A DNA stretch of 64,000 bases from Phototrophicus methaneseepsis (GCF_015500095.1 NZ_CP062983.1:3472001-3536000), one strand, 5' to 3'. Counted from the stretch's first letter, positions 43,888 to 52,671 are shown. The notes: generated by a model from the letters alone, not told the origin. Program-made: numbers and translations.

Positions 43888-44069
43888 CCCGTTACACGTT
43901 CCTGGGGGATAAGCTGACGCGGGATGAGCTGCGAGGTATGCAATGCGATCCCGTCCGGCGCGCTGATGGTAAGTGCATTGTGAGCGTGAAGATGGCGACT
44001 GCACTCGTCATTGACGCGCACGGCGTGACGTATGTGGTGCCGCGGCGGCGGCTGAGATTGAACCGATAA
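43884..44069 (+). CDS. small phage protein of unknown function
   Basis: 61 residues, overlapping the previous gene by ATGA. Basic C-terminus (VVPRRRLRLNR), beta-rich middle. No family recognised. Confidence 0.55.
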   Translation: MTRYTFLGDKLTRDELRGMQCDPVRRADGKCIVSVKMATALVIDAHGVTYVVPRRRLRLNR

Positions 44070-44097
44070 CTCCCATTATGTGGTTATGGAGGTCATG

Positions 44098-44880
44098 ATG
44101 AAAGACAGCAAGATTGGATGGACGACACATAGCTGGAACCCATGGGGATGGGTCTGCAACAAGGTCAGTGAGGGGTGCAAGAATTGCTATATGTTCGCAA
44201 TGGCGGCGCGGTTCCACAAAGAGAATCCAGCCACCCGGTCACCTGAGTGGCGCGAACAAGAATCCGCACGGGAACTAAGAAGTTTCCGGTTAGGTGACGT
44301 CATCTTCGTGAATTCGATGTCTGACACCTACAGCGAGCGGGTGCCGGATGAATACATCGAACGGGTTCACCAGACCGTGCAGGCGAATCACGACAAGGTG
44401 TTTTTGCTGCTGACAAAACGTCCTGAGCGTGCCCTGGCGCTGGCGGATCAGCTCGTATGGCCCAAGAATTTGTGGGTTGGTACCAGCGTGGAGATGGAGA
44501 AGCACATTCACCGGCTGGATACGCTGCTGCAACTGCCGACACGCAACTTCTTCGTGAGTGCTGAGCCTCTTCTTGAGGCTCTACCGAGCTTGTACTGGTA
44601 TTTGCAGCCAAACAGCACTGATGGCAAATGCATAGAGTGGGTTATCGTCGGCGGCGAATCTGGCCGGAACCGGAGACTATTTGATAAAGAGTGGGCGCGT
44701 GACATTCAGTGGATGTGTGGGGAATTTGAGACGCCATTCTTCTTCAAGCAGGGGTCAGATGCGGTATCCGGGCAGGACCGGGACTTAGATGGCCGCACCT
44801 GGGACGAAACGCCCGACTGGTCAAAGTATGTTGACGATAACCCAACGCAAATGATGTTGAGCGACATTATCCCGTTTTAG
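44098..44880 (+). CDS. DUF5131 (phage Gp37/Gp68) family protein
   Basis: 260 residues from the second of two adjacent ATGs (GGAGG five bases upstream). The N-terminus is diagnostic: IGWTTHSWNPWGW followed by Cys20, Cys27 and Cys30 in VSEGCKNCYM; then FVNSMSDTYSERVPDEYI, LLLTKRPERA, LWVGTSVE and VIVGGESGRNRR. The three cysteines suggest an Fe-S or metal site, and the fold is thought to be radical-SAM-like. It is widespread in phages with no settled role. Confidence 0.88.
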   Translation: MKDSKIGWTTHSWNPWGWVCNKVSEGCKNCYMFAMAARFHKENPATRSPEWREQESARELRSFRLGDVIFVNSMSDTYSERVPDEYIERVHQTVQANHDKVFLLLTKRPERALALADQLVWPKNLWVGTSVEMEKHIHRLDTLLQLPTRNFFVSAEPLLEALPSLYWYLQPNSTDGKCIEWVIVGGESGRNRRLFDKEWARDIQWMCGEFETPFFFKQGSDAVSGQDRDLDGRTWDETPDWSKYVDDNPTQMMLSDIIPF

Positions 44881-44889
44881 GGGGCTGTG

Positions 44890-45147
44890 ATGTCAGACAG
44901 GATTACTGTTAGCGAGATTGAGGAAGTTTGCGCCGCTGCTGGATTGGAATTCTTGACTCTCAATGAGACTGTGTTTGTTATGCACCCCACGAATGGCATT
45001 ACTGCATTGAACGATCATATCATCAAGCAGCACTTTGGGAGGCTTGACAAAGTGGTTGAGGGGTTAGCGGAATACGGGCGTGTGTGGACCGGGATGCTAG
45101 AGGAAGTTAATCAGGCGACAGGAGAACATGACGATGATACAGATTGA
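44890..45147 (+). CDS. small phage protein of unknown function
   Basis: 85 residues; GGGG lies upstream of the ATG at 44,890. Mixed helix/strand pattern (ISEVEEV-type start, LEFLTLNETVFVMHP), acidic tail. It overlaps the next gene by 20 bases. Unknown function. Confidence 0.65.
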   Translation: MSDRITVSEIEEVCAAAGLEFLTLNETVFVMHPTNGITALNDHIIKQHFGRLDKVVEGLAEYGRVWTGMLEEVNQATGEHDDDTD

Positions 45148-45565
45148 TTTGCTGCCGGGTGAGACGTTTGGTGATGCGCTGGATCGCATCTTCGGTAAGG
45201 ATACGATGGATGCGCTTCGTGCGACTTTGAAAGTGCGAAGCGCCGCGTGGGAGGCGGTGATAAGGAAGATCAATATCAAATACGGGTGCACTTTGAGTGT
45301 GTATACAACGGCCTGCCCTGTGCAGATTGTTGGGCGGTTGCATGATGGTCAGGCTTTTTACTTCCGAGAGAGATGGGGTGAGTGGGAAGCTGGCATCGGG
45401 GCGAGTGATGAGCTCGCTCATCAGGCTGCATTTTACATTGAGACGCCGGAAGGGTGCTTTGGGTGGGAAGGTGAGTGCCAGAGCGAGCCGTCGTGGATGG
45501 ATGTGGAAGAAGTTGCTGTCACGATCATCAGCATTCTTCGTGAATATAATGCGAGGCTGAATTAA
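45128..45565 (+). CDS. phage protein of unknown function
   Basis: 145 residues with AGGAG upstream. LPGETFGDALDRIFGKDTMD, then a domain with four cysteines (KYGC, TACP, EGCFGWEGEC) that may bind metal or be incidental. No family recognised. Last gene of the early run; a 254-base gap follows. Confidence 0.7.
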   Translation: MTMIQIDLLPGETFGDALDRIFGKDTMDALRATLKVRSAAWEAVIRKINIKYGCTLSVYTTACPVQIVGRLHDGQAFYFRERWGEWEAGIGASDELAHQAAFYIETPEGCFGWEGECQSEPSWMDVEEVAVTIISILREYNARLN

Positions 45566-45654
45566 CCACGTAGGTGCCGGGATAGAGTCTGGTTAGCGTC
45601 TTGTTTTATTACCAGGTACGTTGACAATTATCATATAATAAAGATAGGAATAAG

Positions 45655-45685
45655 TGAGGGTTGTAGTTATATGCTGCAACCCTCA
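45655..45685 (+). promoter_or_regulatory. hairpin in the 254-base gap before the late small genes
   Basis: TGAGGGTTG / CAACCCTCA stem with a 13-base loop. Upstream (45,621-45,639) lie TTGACA and a TATAAT too close together to form one promoter. A second hairpin (GCGGCC-CGAAA-GGCCGC) follows at about 45,738. The gap is probably a regulatory junction; I support no gene in it. Confidence 0.45.
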
Positions 45686-45819
45686 TTCATTAACAATCGC
45701 AAGCTGCCTTGGTCTGCTATGACACAGGACAGGGGACGCGGCCCGAAAGGCCGCAAGAAGAGTGCGGGCGGGTTGGTGGGATCGTACTTTTCTGAGTTGA
45801 CGTGCTTCAGGAGTTTGCG

Positions 45820-46077
45820 ATGTTTTTATCAATTGAAGATTGCATTATGCAAGTGGTTAAGCAGCTAGAGCGCAACGGCGGCGGGTCTGTGTATCCGCGT
45901 GCGGTGGCGGCAAGGATTTTGACGGACTTCGGCTTTTACCGTGCTGAGCAGACGCTGCGCCGTGACATGAGCCGATTGGCTGATTCGGGTAAGCTGTATC
46001 GTGTTGGTGGCAAGAATGCGCGTCGTGGTTATGTGCAGGCGCGGGTCCGAAGCTGGCAGCCGATGATGGCAGCATAG
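45820..46077 (+). CDS. small winged-helix-like phage regulator
   Basis: 85 residues from the ATG with AGGAG upstream. VVKQLERNGGGSVYPRAVAA, TLRRDMSRLADSGKLYRVGG and KNARRGYVQA read like a winged helix (recognition helix then wing). It lies upstream of the packaging genes and may regulate late expression (inference). Confidence 0.68.
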   Translation: MFLSIEDCIMQVVKQLERNGGGSVYPRAVAARILTDFGFYRAEQTLRRDMSRLADSGKLYRVGGKNARRGYVQARVRSWQPMMAA

Positions 46078-46100
46078 GCAGAAACAGAAGGGGAATAGTT

Positions 46101-46220
46101 ATGGACGTGGCTTCATTTATTGCTGGTGCTGCGGTGGGATTCTGTGGGGCACAGGTGGCGCTCGGCGTGGGTCTGATCTGGTATGCCCGATGGTATAATA
46201 AAAAGAAGTTATCTCGCTGA
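46101..46220 (+). CDS. 39-residue membrane peptide
   Basis: ATG after GAAGGGG. The product has one long hydrophobic Gly/Ala-rich helix (FIAGAAVGFCGAQVALGVG) ending W-Y-A-R-W-Y-N-K-K-K, positive-inside style. It sits with another small TM protein before the terminase. Could be a holin-like or unrelated peptide; no family recognised. Confidence 0.5.
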   Translation: MDVASFIAGAAVGFCGAQVALGVGLIWYARWYNKKKLSR

Positions 46221-46238
46221 TAGGTGGAGGGTGTGCTG

Positions 46239-46445
46239 ATGAGTGCTGATGACGTTTTTGTGATAATAAATTTGTTCGCTCTGATTCTTTTCGTCCTGGC
46301 TGTATTGCTCGCGTCGCCATTTATGAAATATGTGGAGCGCCATCAATCTGAGGTTGCTGAGCTTTTCGATTTGATTGAGAAGCGGGCTGCTGAGAGGTGG
46401 GGTGCAAAGTCGGATCTGTCTCAGGATGCCGAAAACGACTTATAA
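46239..46445 (+). CDS. small single-TM phage protein
   Basis: 68 residues from the ATG with GGAGG upstream. TM helix VIINLFALILFVLAVLLASPF, then a charged helical tail (EVAELFDLIEKRAAERWG). Topology and size are compatible with a spanin- or holin-associated protein, but it is unplaced. Confidence 0.62.
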   Translation: MSADDVFVIINLFALILFVLAVLLASPFMKYVERHQSEVAELFDLIEKRAAERWGAKSDLSQDAENDL

Positions 46446-46637
46446 AGTTTTTAATATTTGTGCGTTAGTTGCGAGGCGGTCCGGTAGTATGGCATCGTCA
46501 TAGCTGGCTAGGTAGATTTGTGATGATGGCGGCGAGTGTGTTCCTCCATGCACATGAGCTGCTGCCCCAGGGCTAGGCGTGGTCCTGGGCGATACGACTG
46601 TTCTCCTTCTGTACTACCTGTAATACCCCTCTTGTTC

Positions 46638-46664
46638 AAAGCCCTCTCGTTGAGGGCTTTTTGA
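46638..46664 (+). terminator. terminator in the gap before the terminase genes
   Basis: AAAGCCCTC / GAGGGCTTT stem, 5-base loop, then TT. The gap 46,446-46,926 holds this and one more terminator and no gene that I support; the packaging (cos/pac) site may lie here, as it often does next to terS. Confidence 0.82.
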
Positions 46665-46745
46665 TTTGCAAACATGGGGGCTTGATTGTGGTAGATTGTT
46701 ATTAAGGTCGTGTGTTTTTGGCGATTCCCACGACTCACATCCATT

Positions 46746-46774
46746 AAGGCCCCAGCAAAGCCGGGGCCTTTTTC
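46746..46774 (+). terminator. second terminator before the terminase genes
   Basis: AAGGCCCC / GGGGCCTT stem with an 8-base loop, followed by TTT. Together with the first it insulates the packaging operon. Confidence 0.82.
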
Positions 46775-46926
46775 GTTTAATGGCTGCATGTTGTGCGTAA
46801 AAGTGGTGGAATGGGCCGAGATTAAGGGTAGGGCGCAAGGATATTTGCGCTGTTTTGGTTGTATTTCGCATAGTGAAGTACTGCTGAGCGGGAAAACTGT
46901 AACAATTGGACAGGATTTGACAGACG

Positions 46927-47352
46927 ATGGCGGTTCCAGGCAAGGCAGAGCTACGTAAAGCGATTCAGGCGACGGGCGGCGTGGTCTCCGATCTGGCAAA
47001 ACATTACAGTGCGTCACGGCAGACGATCTATAACTGGCTGGATGCGAAGGATCTGCGAGACGAGCTGAACGCGGCACGGCAAAACCTGATTGATGTAGCC
47101 CAGGATAATATCTATGGCGCGCTGATGGATGGTGACCTAGATATTAGTAAATTTGTTCTAGAACGTAAGGGGCGTCAGTTTGGTTGGACGAGGCAGATTG
47201 ACGTTGGCCAGGCGGTGCCACTCTCAAATGAACTCAAGAGTTTGCTGGATGAGATGGGCATTACGCCGGAGCAGATCGGCACGGAACTGCTGCCCGTTTT
47301 GAGAGAACTGAAGGCGCTGCAAGAGGCGGAAGCACATGGCGGCTCTGCCTGA
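46927..47352 (+). CDS. terminase small subunit-like DNA-binding protein
   Basis: 141 residues. N-terminal helix-turn-helix (VVSDLAKHYSASRQTIYNWL), central helical part (LIDVAQDNIYGALMDGDLD) and FVLERKGRQFGW, the usual small-terminase layout. It recognises the packaging site for TerL, whose gene overlaps its end by 17 bases. Confidence 0.82.
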   Translation: MAVPGKAELRKAIQATGGVVSDLAKHYSASRQTIYNWLDAKDLRDELNAARQNLIDVAQDNIYGALMDGDLDISKFVLERKGRQFGWTRQIDVGQAVPLSNELKSLLDEMGITPEQIGTELLPVLRELKALQEAEAHGGSA

Positions 47353-48811
47353 TAATAACCTTTCTGCGGCGGGTCCGGGTGTGGCGCAATTGCTGGCGAG
47401 GCGATTGGCGAGGCGATTGGTTGAGGTCCCGAAGTGGACGCTGGACGCGGAGCCTCAGAACCCTGATGACCCTGATGCGCCGATGTATGAGGTTGATGAA
47501 GCTGGACATCACGTCCGGCTTTTTTGGCATTGGGGCCAGATGCAGGCATGGGATAGCCTGAAGCGGATTATCTTTGTTTTGAGTGGCACACAGGGCGGCA
47601 AGACGTCGTTTCTGCCATGGTGGGTGTTCCGCGAGATTGTGCATACGGGCGGCGGCGATCACCTGGTGGTGACGGTGAGTTATGACCTTTTTAAGTTGAA
47701 GCTGTTGCCTGAGATCCGCGAGGTGTTTGAGCACGTGCTCGGTGTGGGACGGTATTGGGCTGGTGACCAGGTCCTTGAGATTAAAGACCCGCTAACAGGG
47801 CAGTTCCATGCACAACGAGCTGACGACAAGATGTGGGGCCGCATTATCTTGCGGTCTGCCGCGGCGAAGGGTGGGCTTGAATCCGCGACTGCCAAGAGCG
47901 CAGCGCTTGACGAGGCCGGGCAGGATGATTTTAAGGTGAGTGCATGGGAGGCGATTCAGCGGCGTGTTGCGCTGAACCAGGGGCGGACGCTGGTCACGAC
48001 GACACCGTATAACCTGGGATGGATGAAGCAACGCTTGCATGACCCGGTGCAGCGGGCTAACGGTAAGCATCCTGAGATTGATCTGATCAACTTCCCGTCA
48101 ACTGCGAATCCTAAGTTTAGTGAAACGGAGATGCGGCGTGCTCGTGAGACGATGCCGACGTGGAAGTACCTCATGTTTTATGAGGGCAAGTTCACACGTC
48201 CGGCAGGGTTGATCTACACAGATTTTGTCAACGAGCTGCGAGAGGCTGACGGGCACCTGGTTAAGCCGTTCAATTTACCCAAGGAGTGGCCGCGTATCGC
48301 AGGTGTGGACCCTGGCATCATCCATCAGGCGGAGGTGTGGGGCGCGGTGGATGTCGAGAACGAGACGCTTTATTTGTATCGGTCGATGATTCAGGCGCGT
48401 AAGCCGCAGGAGCAGCATGCACGGGATGCGATGAAGCGTGCGAAAGATGGCAGCGAACGGGTTATAAAGTGGGCAATTGGTGCGAAGTCTGAGATCTATC
48501 ATCGAGAGGACTGGAAGGCAGCGGGTGCGAAGAATGTGGTTGAGCCGGATACAAGCGATGTGGAAGAAGGTATCGACCGCGTGACGCTGCTGTTTAAGCA
48601 GTATCGGATTTATATCTTCGATGATCTTTATGAGCTCATTGAGGAGCTGCTGACATACAGTCGTGAGACAGATGAAGATGGTGAGCCGACCGATAAGATT
48701 CGTGATAAATCCACGTTCCATCGGCTGGATGCGCTGCGGTATTTGGTGGTGGCGTATGTGAAGAAGCAGCCGAATTGGAACTTAAAGGCGAAGGTGAAGA
48801 AATATGTCTAG
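47336..48811 (+). CDS. terL: terminase large subunit
   Basis: 491 residues. ATPase: SGTQGGKTSFLPWW as Walker A (residues about 80-93) and SAALDEAGQDDFKV as Walker B with catalytic Glu. C-terminal RNase-H-like nuclease: RIAGVDPGIIHQAEVWGAVD and later KSTFHRLDALRYLV with acidic residues. It translocates DNA into proheads through the portal encoded next; start and stop overlap both neighbours. Confidence 0.93.
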   Translation: MAALPDNNLSAAGPGVAQLLARRLARRLVEVPKWTLDAEPQNPDDPDAPMYEVDEAGHHVRLFWHWGQMQAWDSLKRIIFVLSGTQGGKTSFLPWWVFREIVHTGGGDHLVVTVSYDLFKLKLLPEIREVFEHVLGVGRYWAGDQVLEIKDPLTGQFHAQRADDKMWGRIILRSAAAKGGLESATAKSAALDEAGQDDFKVSAWEAIQRRVALNQGRTLVTTTPYNLGWMKQRLHDPVQRANGKHPEIDLINFPSTANPKFSETEMRRARETMPTWKYLMFYEGKFTRPAGLIYTDFVNELREADGHLVKPFNLPKEWPRIAGVDPGIIHQAEVWGAVDVENETLYLYRSMIQARKPQEQHARDAMKRAKDGSERVIKWAIGAKSEIYHREDWKAAGAKNVVEPDTSDVEEGIDRVTLLFKQYRIYIFDDLYELIEELLTYSRETDEDGEPTDKIRDKSTFHRLDALRYLVVAYVKKQPNWNLKAKVKKYV

Positions 48812-50435
48812 GGAAGTACTCGATCTGTTGCAAGCTGAGCTTGGTGATTTGGTGGGCGATTATTGGGCTGAGCGCACTGAGCAATATGGTGAGCGCGTGG
48901 CGCTGTATCGTGATTATATGGACGGCCAGCATCGGGCGAATATGACCAACGAGATGAAGAAGATGCTGCGTATTACGTCCCGCGCTGATGGACGTGATGA
49001 GGGCTTTAACGCGAATTACTGTGAGCTGGTGGTTGAATCCATGACGGACCGGCTGAAGGTGACGGGGGTCGAAGCGATTGCGCCGGATGCGCAGACAGAG
49101 CTTGTCGCGGGGGAGGATGCTGAGGCACCGGATAGCAATCAGACAGATCCGGGTAAGCCGCTGCAAGATTGGGCGGATGAGCGGCTTGATCATAATCGGT
49201 TTGATGCCTTGCAGGCGGATGTGCATGATGCTGTCATCCGTGATGGTGACAGCTTTGTGATGATCTCGTTTAACAATGAGACGCAGCGCTCCGAATGGAG
49301 CTATGAGCCGGCTTACGATGGTGATTATGGGATGCTTGTGGTTTATGACCGCATGGGCCGGAAGGTTGAAGCTGCTATTAAGATCTGGTGGGAGCGGGGG
49401 AAGCAGTACATCAATATTTATTACCCGGACCGCGTGAAAAAACTTGAAGCGGTGCGGCGGGACATCGAAGAAGACACGGCTGGGAGCTTTGAGCCTGTGC
49501 AGACGTTGATGCTTGAACCGCGTGATGTCTCCAATACGATGGTTGGCGTGCGGGTGACTGAAGGTGGTGATTTGCTGTGGACTGATCCGAGCAGCAGTGA
49601 CGGCCTGGGCGTGCCGGTGGTGCCGTTCCACAACAAGCGGATTGGGCGTGCGACTCATGGTAAGAGCGAGATGGAAGGGGCTATTAGCCTCAACGATGCG
49701 CTGAACCGTAATTTGGCGTCGATGGTGATGACTGCGGAGCTGACCGCGTTTAGCATCTTGCTAGAGAAGGGTCTCGAAATTCCCGCTGGTTTAACGCCGG
49801 GGATGACAGTGGGCATCACGTTTCAGTCGCTGCTTGAGGCGGGTGTGGCAGGTGAAGATCTGGCGGGCATCCTGGGGGCGATTGATGTGAAACGGATTCA
49901 GCCCGGTGACATCGTGCCGTTCATCGACCAGGCGAAGTATCTGATTGAGCAGATCGGGACTGTGAGCCGTACGCCGCTGCCTGGGTTCATGGGTGGTGAT
50001 AATGCGTCAGGTGAATCGCTCAAGCAGCGTGAAGCTGGCTTGATTGGCAAAATCAAGAAGTCACATGTCCGGCTGGGCAATAGCTGGGAGGATGTGCTGA
50101 CAATGGCGCACAAGATTGAATCCGCATTTGCGACGCAATCACCGCCGGATGTACTGCGGTTTAGCTGCCAGTGGGCAGATGCTGAGGTCCGTAATGATAG
50201 CCAGTTCATCAAGGACGTGAAGGAAGTTGCTGACATCGTCGGGCAGAAAGAGACGCTGATGCAGCTCGGGACTGTCTTCGGCTGGGATGAGGCGAAGGTG
50301 ACGCAGATCATGGATGAGAAGGCGGCGGAGAAGGCGCGTGTGGCTGGGGCTGTCGATCGTACGGTGCCGGATTACAGCGGTTTGAGCATCCCGGTACGTC
50401 AGCCTGACGCGTTGGCGATTGGTGCTGCTGTTTGA
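48804..50435 (+). CDS. portal protein (SPP1 gp6-like)
   Basis: 543 residues, overlapping terL by 8 bases. Seen: an N-terminal helical region (ERVALYRDYMDGQHRANM), NANYCELVVESMTDRLKV, VPVVPFHNKRIGRATHGKSE and SLNDALNRNLASMVMTAEL as in portal stem/wing regions, then the clip-side GFMGGDNASGESLKQREAGL. It forms the dodecameric DNA channel of the head. In related phages the minor head gene follows at once; here about 5.9 kb of other genes intervene. Confidence 0.9.
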   Translation: MSREVLDLLQAELGDLVGDYWAERTEQYGERVALYRDYMDGQHRANMTNEMKKMLRITSRADGRDEGFNANYCELVVESMTDRLKVTGVEAIAPDAQTELVAGEDAEAPDSNQTDPGKPLQDWADERLDHNRFDALQADVHDAVIRDGDSFVMISFNNETQRSEWSYEPAYDGDYGMLVVYDRMGRKVEAAIKIWWERGKQYINIYYPDRVKKLEAVRRDIEEDTAGSFEPVQTLMLEPRDVSNTMVGVRVTEGGDLLWTDPSSSDGLGVPVVPFHNKRIGRATHGKSEMEGAISLNDALNRNLASMVMTAELTAFSILLEKGLEIPAGLTPGMTVGITFQSLLEAGVAGEDLAGILGAIDVKRIQPGDIVPFIDQAKYLIEQIGTVSRTPLPGFMGGDNASGESLKQREAGLIGKIKKSHVRLGNSWEDVLTMAHKIESAFATQSPPDVLRFSCQWADAEVRNDSQFIKDVKEVADIVGQKETLMQLGTVFGWDEAKVTQIMDEKAAEKARVAGAVDRTVPDYSGLSIPVRQPDALAIGAAV

Positions 50436-50502
50436 CACAATCGCAAGCTGAAACCAAATAGAATGAGAGTAGGATCCCGGCTGGGACCGCTCTGAAATTG
50501 AA

Positions 50503-50532
50503 ACACGCCGAAAGCGGTCACTTCCGGCGTGT
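50503..50532 (+). terminator. hairpin after the portal gene
   Basis: ACACGCCG / CGGCGTGT stem extended by AAG/CTT with one mismatch, 6-base loop. No T-run follows, so it may protect mRNA or attenuate rather than terminate. It marks the left edge of the cargo block. Confidence 0.5.
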
Positions 50533-50631
50533 GGTGCCTAAATCCTGGTTCGAGAAAGTAGGCTGTTTGTATTGTAGCACAGGGTGAGGGTGCCCGATAA
50601 AGAATGTTCTGTGGTAGAGGGAGAGAATCCG

Positions 50632-50850
50632 ATGAGCAATTTTGATAGGTTCAAAAAAACAGCAGGTATACACGGCATGATTGCAAGCGATATAGCACAC
50701 TTCGGCGGCGTACTCCGATGCAAGGAGTGTGGTAAAGAGCAGCCACTGACCGAACAGCAGATTAGTCATTACCTGGGACACGGCTGGCCTGAGTGCCATG
50801 GCGAAACCATGCTATGGGTTACGCAGCGCCAATTAGATGCAGGGGAGTAG
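50632..50850 (+). CDS. small zinc-ribbon-like protein in the cargo block
   Basis: 72 residues from the ATG with GAGGGAGA upstream. LRCKECGKEQPL and a later HGWPECHGE give Cys-x2-Cys and His/Cys ligands for a metal. No family recognised. First gene of the cargo between portal and minor head protein. Confidence 0.65.
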   Translation: MSNFDRFKKTAGIHGMIASDIAHFGGVLRCKECGKEQPLTEQQISHYLGHGWPECHGETMLWVTQRQLDAGE

Positions 50851-50855
50851 GACAG

Positions 50856-51155
50856 ATGAGTGAAGGACAACGTGTGAAATTAAGCGACGAAGAATCTCAT
50901 GTGCTTATCAACATGTATCACTGCAACACAGCAGAGAAGGTCGTTTACTCCGACTGGTGCGATCAGAATCGACGTCAAATGATCCGGCTAACGGGGCTAG
51001 GCTATGTTGAGCATTTGCCTTGGCAAGGTGGGCAGCATTTCAACGAATACCAGCTTACTCCTATTGGCTTACTTGAAGCTCAAGAGTGCATTCGTGAGCG
51101 CATCAAGCAACTACAAAATCAGATCAAAGTGTTCGAAGAAATGATAGCGGATTAG
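50856..51155 (+). CDS. winged-helix-like protein in the cargo block
   Basis: 99 residues, 5 bases after the previous gene. SDEESHVLINMYHC, RRQMIRLTGLGYVEHLPW and YQLTPIGLLEAQECI fit a winged helix with a C-terminal helix. Possible local regulator of the cargo; inference. Confidence 0.6.
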   Translation: MSEGQRVKLSDEESHVLINMYHCNTAEKVVYSDWCDQNRRQMIRLTGLGYVEHLPWQGGQHFNEYQLTPIGLLEAQECIRERIKQLQNQIKVFEEMIAD

Positions 51156-51165
51156 GGAGTATGTC

Positions 51166-51477
51166 ATGAATCCTAACACAGCATTCCAGCCTGGCGACAT
51201 CGTGAGGCTGACCGCGCCTTGTACTGTCGAGATTGATGGCGACTGCGAATGCTGCGGTCGCCCAAAGTCGTTTGACATTGAGTTAGCCGAAGGTCGCATA
51301 TTCGAAGTCGCGCATGATGACGGCAGTAGATATGTTAGCGTGCACTTTGTGAGTAACCAGTATAGGCGCCAGCGCATTTTACTGGATGCCTGGTTTGTCG
51401 AGATGGTGCGCCGACCGGAGAACTTCCCGCGCTGCTATTCGGTCGATTTATTTACGTTTGCTGGCGTGACGGTTTAG
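51166..51477 (+). CDS. small Cys-rich protein in the cargo block
   Basis: 103 residues. FQPGDIVRLTAPCTVEIDG then DCECCGRPKSFDIELAEG: a knuckle of three cysteines within an SH3-like beta-rich fold. Unknown function. Confidence 0.65.
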   Translation: MNPNTAFQPGDIVRLTAPCTVEIDGDCECCGRPKSFDIELAEGRIFEVAHDDGSRYVSVHFVSNQYRRQRILLDAWFVEMVRRPENFPRCYSVDLFTFAGVTV

Positions 51478-51525
51478 CATCTTAGCCCGATAACCGTCTT
51501 TATGTGGACAAGGGAGTATTTAGAA

Positions 51526-51807
51526 ATGACACCAGATTGTAAATATTGCACAGCACCAGCACAGCTAGGTAAGACGCTGTGCGAGGACTGCGAAGAAATC
51601 CTACGGGTACAGCAAGAGGATGCAGACGACGATATGTACTATGAGTCTGATTACGATGATTTTGATCCGTATATTGAGCACGGCGAAACCGTATGGTTAG
51701 ATGGCTTCTTTTACGATGTGGTTGTCACTGTTGACGATAGTATGCGCGTGACAATTGAGCATAGTCCTGTTTACTACTCGTGCTGGGATGGCAAGCTGCC
51801 ATTCTGA
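51526..51807 (+). CDS. small acidic zinc-ribbon protein in the cargo block
   Basis: 93 residues from the ATG with GGGAG upstream. CKYCTAPAQLGKTLCEDC is a clear Cys4 knuckle at the N-terminus; a very acidic stretch (DADDDMYYESDYDDFDPY) follows, then a beta-rich end. Acidic DNA-mimic character is possible. Unknown function. Confidence 0.65.
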   Translation: MTPDCKYCTAPAQLGKTLCEDCEEILRVQQEDADDDMYYESDYDDFDPYIEHGETVWLDGFFYDVVVTVDDSMRVTIEHSPVYYSCWDGKLPF

Positions 51808-51850
51808 GCCATTACCCGACAAGTTACTTTATAAGCTAGAGGAGAAAATC

Positions 51851-52066
51851 ATGCCAAAGGATACAGAAACAACGCGGATCCCCGTTGAAAATTGGACAAA
51901 TAGCCAGCTTCACGACACGCTTTATGCTGCGTCCGAAGTCCAGGGGCTATTCCCTGACTGCGAATTTACAAAACAACTAGAGTCTTTTTTAGATATGTTA
52001 TGGGATGAAGTTCATCATCGTGAAGATGAGGAGGATAAAGAAGCTGAGATATTGGAAACTCAGTAG
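51851..52066 (+). CDS. small acidic helical protein in the cargo block
   Basis: 71 residues with GAGG upstream. Helical, ending in a highly acidic tail (HHREDEEDKEAEILE). Unknown function. Confidence 0.6.
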   Translation: MPKDTETTRIPVENWTNSQLHDTLYAASEVQGLFPDCEFTKQLESFLDMLWDEVHHREDEEDKEAEILETQ

Positions 52067-52173
52067 CTTAACCTCGTAACGGATTTTATGCAACGTCTCC
52101 AGCGGTACAGTTGCGCAAGAACAGAAACAGTATATATTTATATATACTGGTTTTTCAATAGGTGAGCGAAGAA

Positions 52174-52419
52174 ATGAATTTTTGGGAAGGTGTTCTTTCA
52201 GGCACTATCGCCACTATTGTTGGGGGAATAATCTTACACTTCTTAATTCAAAGCTTAAACTATTCTCCTCCCAAAGGGCCAGAGTTAAATGATTCATCAA
52301 GCGGGTGTGCATACCTACTTTTATTAGTATTTTTTACTATAGTATTTTATGTTCTTATCCAGGGTATCAATGAGGGACCCATTATTGGGATTTCACTGCC
52401 AATATATGAAGGGAATTAG
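52174..52419 (+). CDS. small two-TM protein
   Basis: About 81 residues; two hydrophobic helices (GVLSGTIATIVGGIILHFLI and CAYLLLLVFFTIVFYVLIQG) joined by a polar Ser/Pro loop. AT-richer than the virion genes. It lies about 250 bases upstream of the TM/STAND pair and may belong to the same accessory unit. No family recognised. Confidence 0.6.
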   Translation: MNFWEGVLSGTIATIVGGIILHFLIQSLNYSPPKGPELNDSSSGCAYLLLLVFFTIVFYVLIQGINEGPIIGISLPIYEGN

Positions 52420-52671
52420 TGGGATATTAATCTGTTTTATCCGGCTGAAATTGCTCTTTAGATAGACTGAGGGCACGCCTTATCGTAGAAATGTAATTAA
52501 CCTCTGATTTGCAACTAAAACAACCAAACCAATAAGTAACACTAAAATCGTAGATCCACAGTTGCCGACTTAAAAGTAGGTTTGAACCAGGGCGACATAT
52601 GTGGTTCCAATCTCTAACGGCAGTTCTGATTCACAATAGGCGTATAATTCATTTCATACAAGAAGGGAGAA

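Noticed and set aside
45621-45639. TTGACA ... TATAAT as a promoter
   Set aside because: The two boxes are only 7 bases apart; no box at 16-18 bases matches well, so a promoter is not called.
45671-45868. 65-codon plus-strand frame
   Set aside because: It starts inside a hairpin, has a composition unlike its neighbours and overlaps the winged-helix gene, which has a better start.
46710-46958. 82-codon plus-strand frame
   Set aside because: It reads through the strong terminator at 46,746-46,774 and overlaps the terS start; no ribosome site.
48636-49658. 340-codon minus-strand frame
   Set aside because: Antisense to terL and portal, His/Arg/Pro/Ile-rich shadow composition, no ribosome site or family features.
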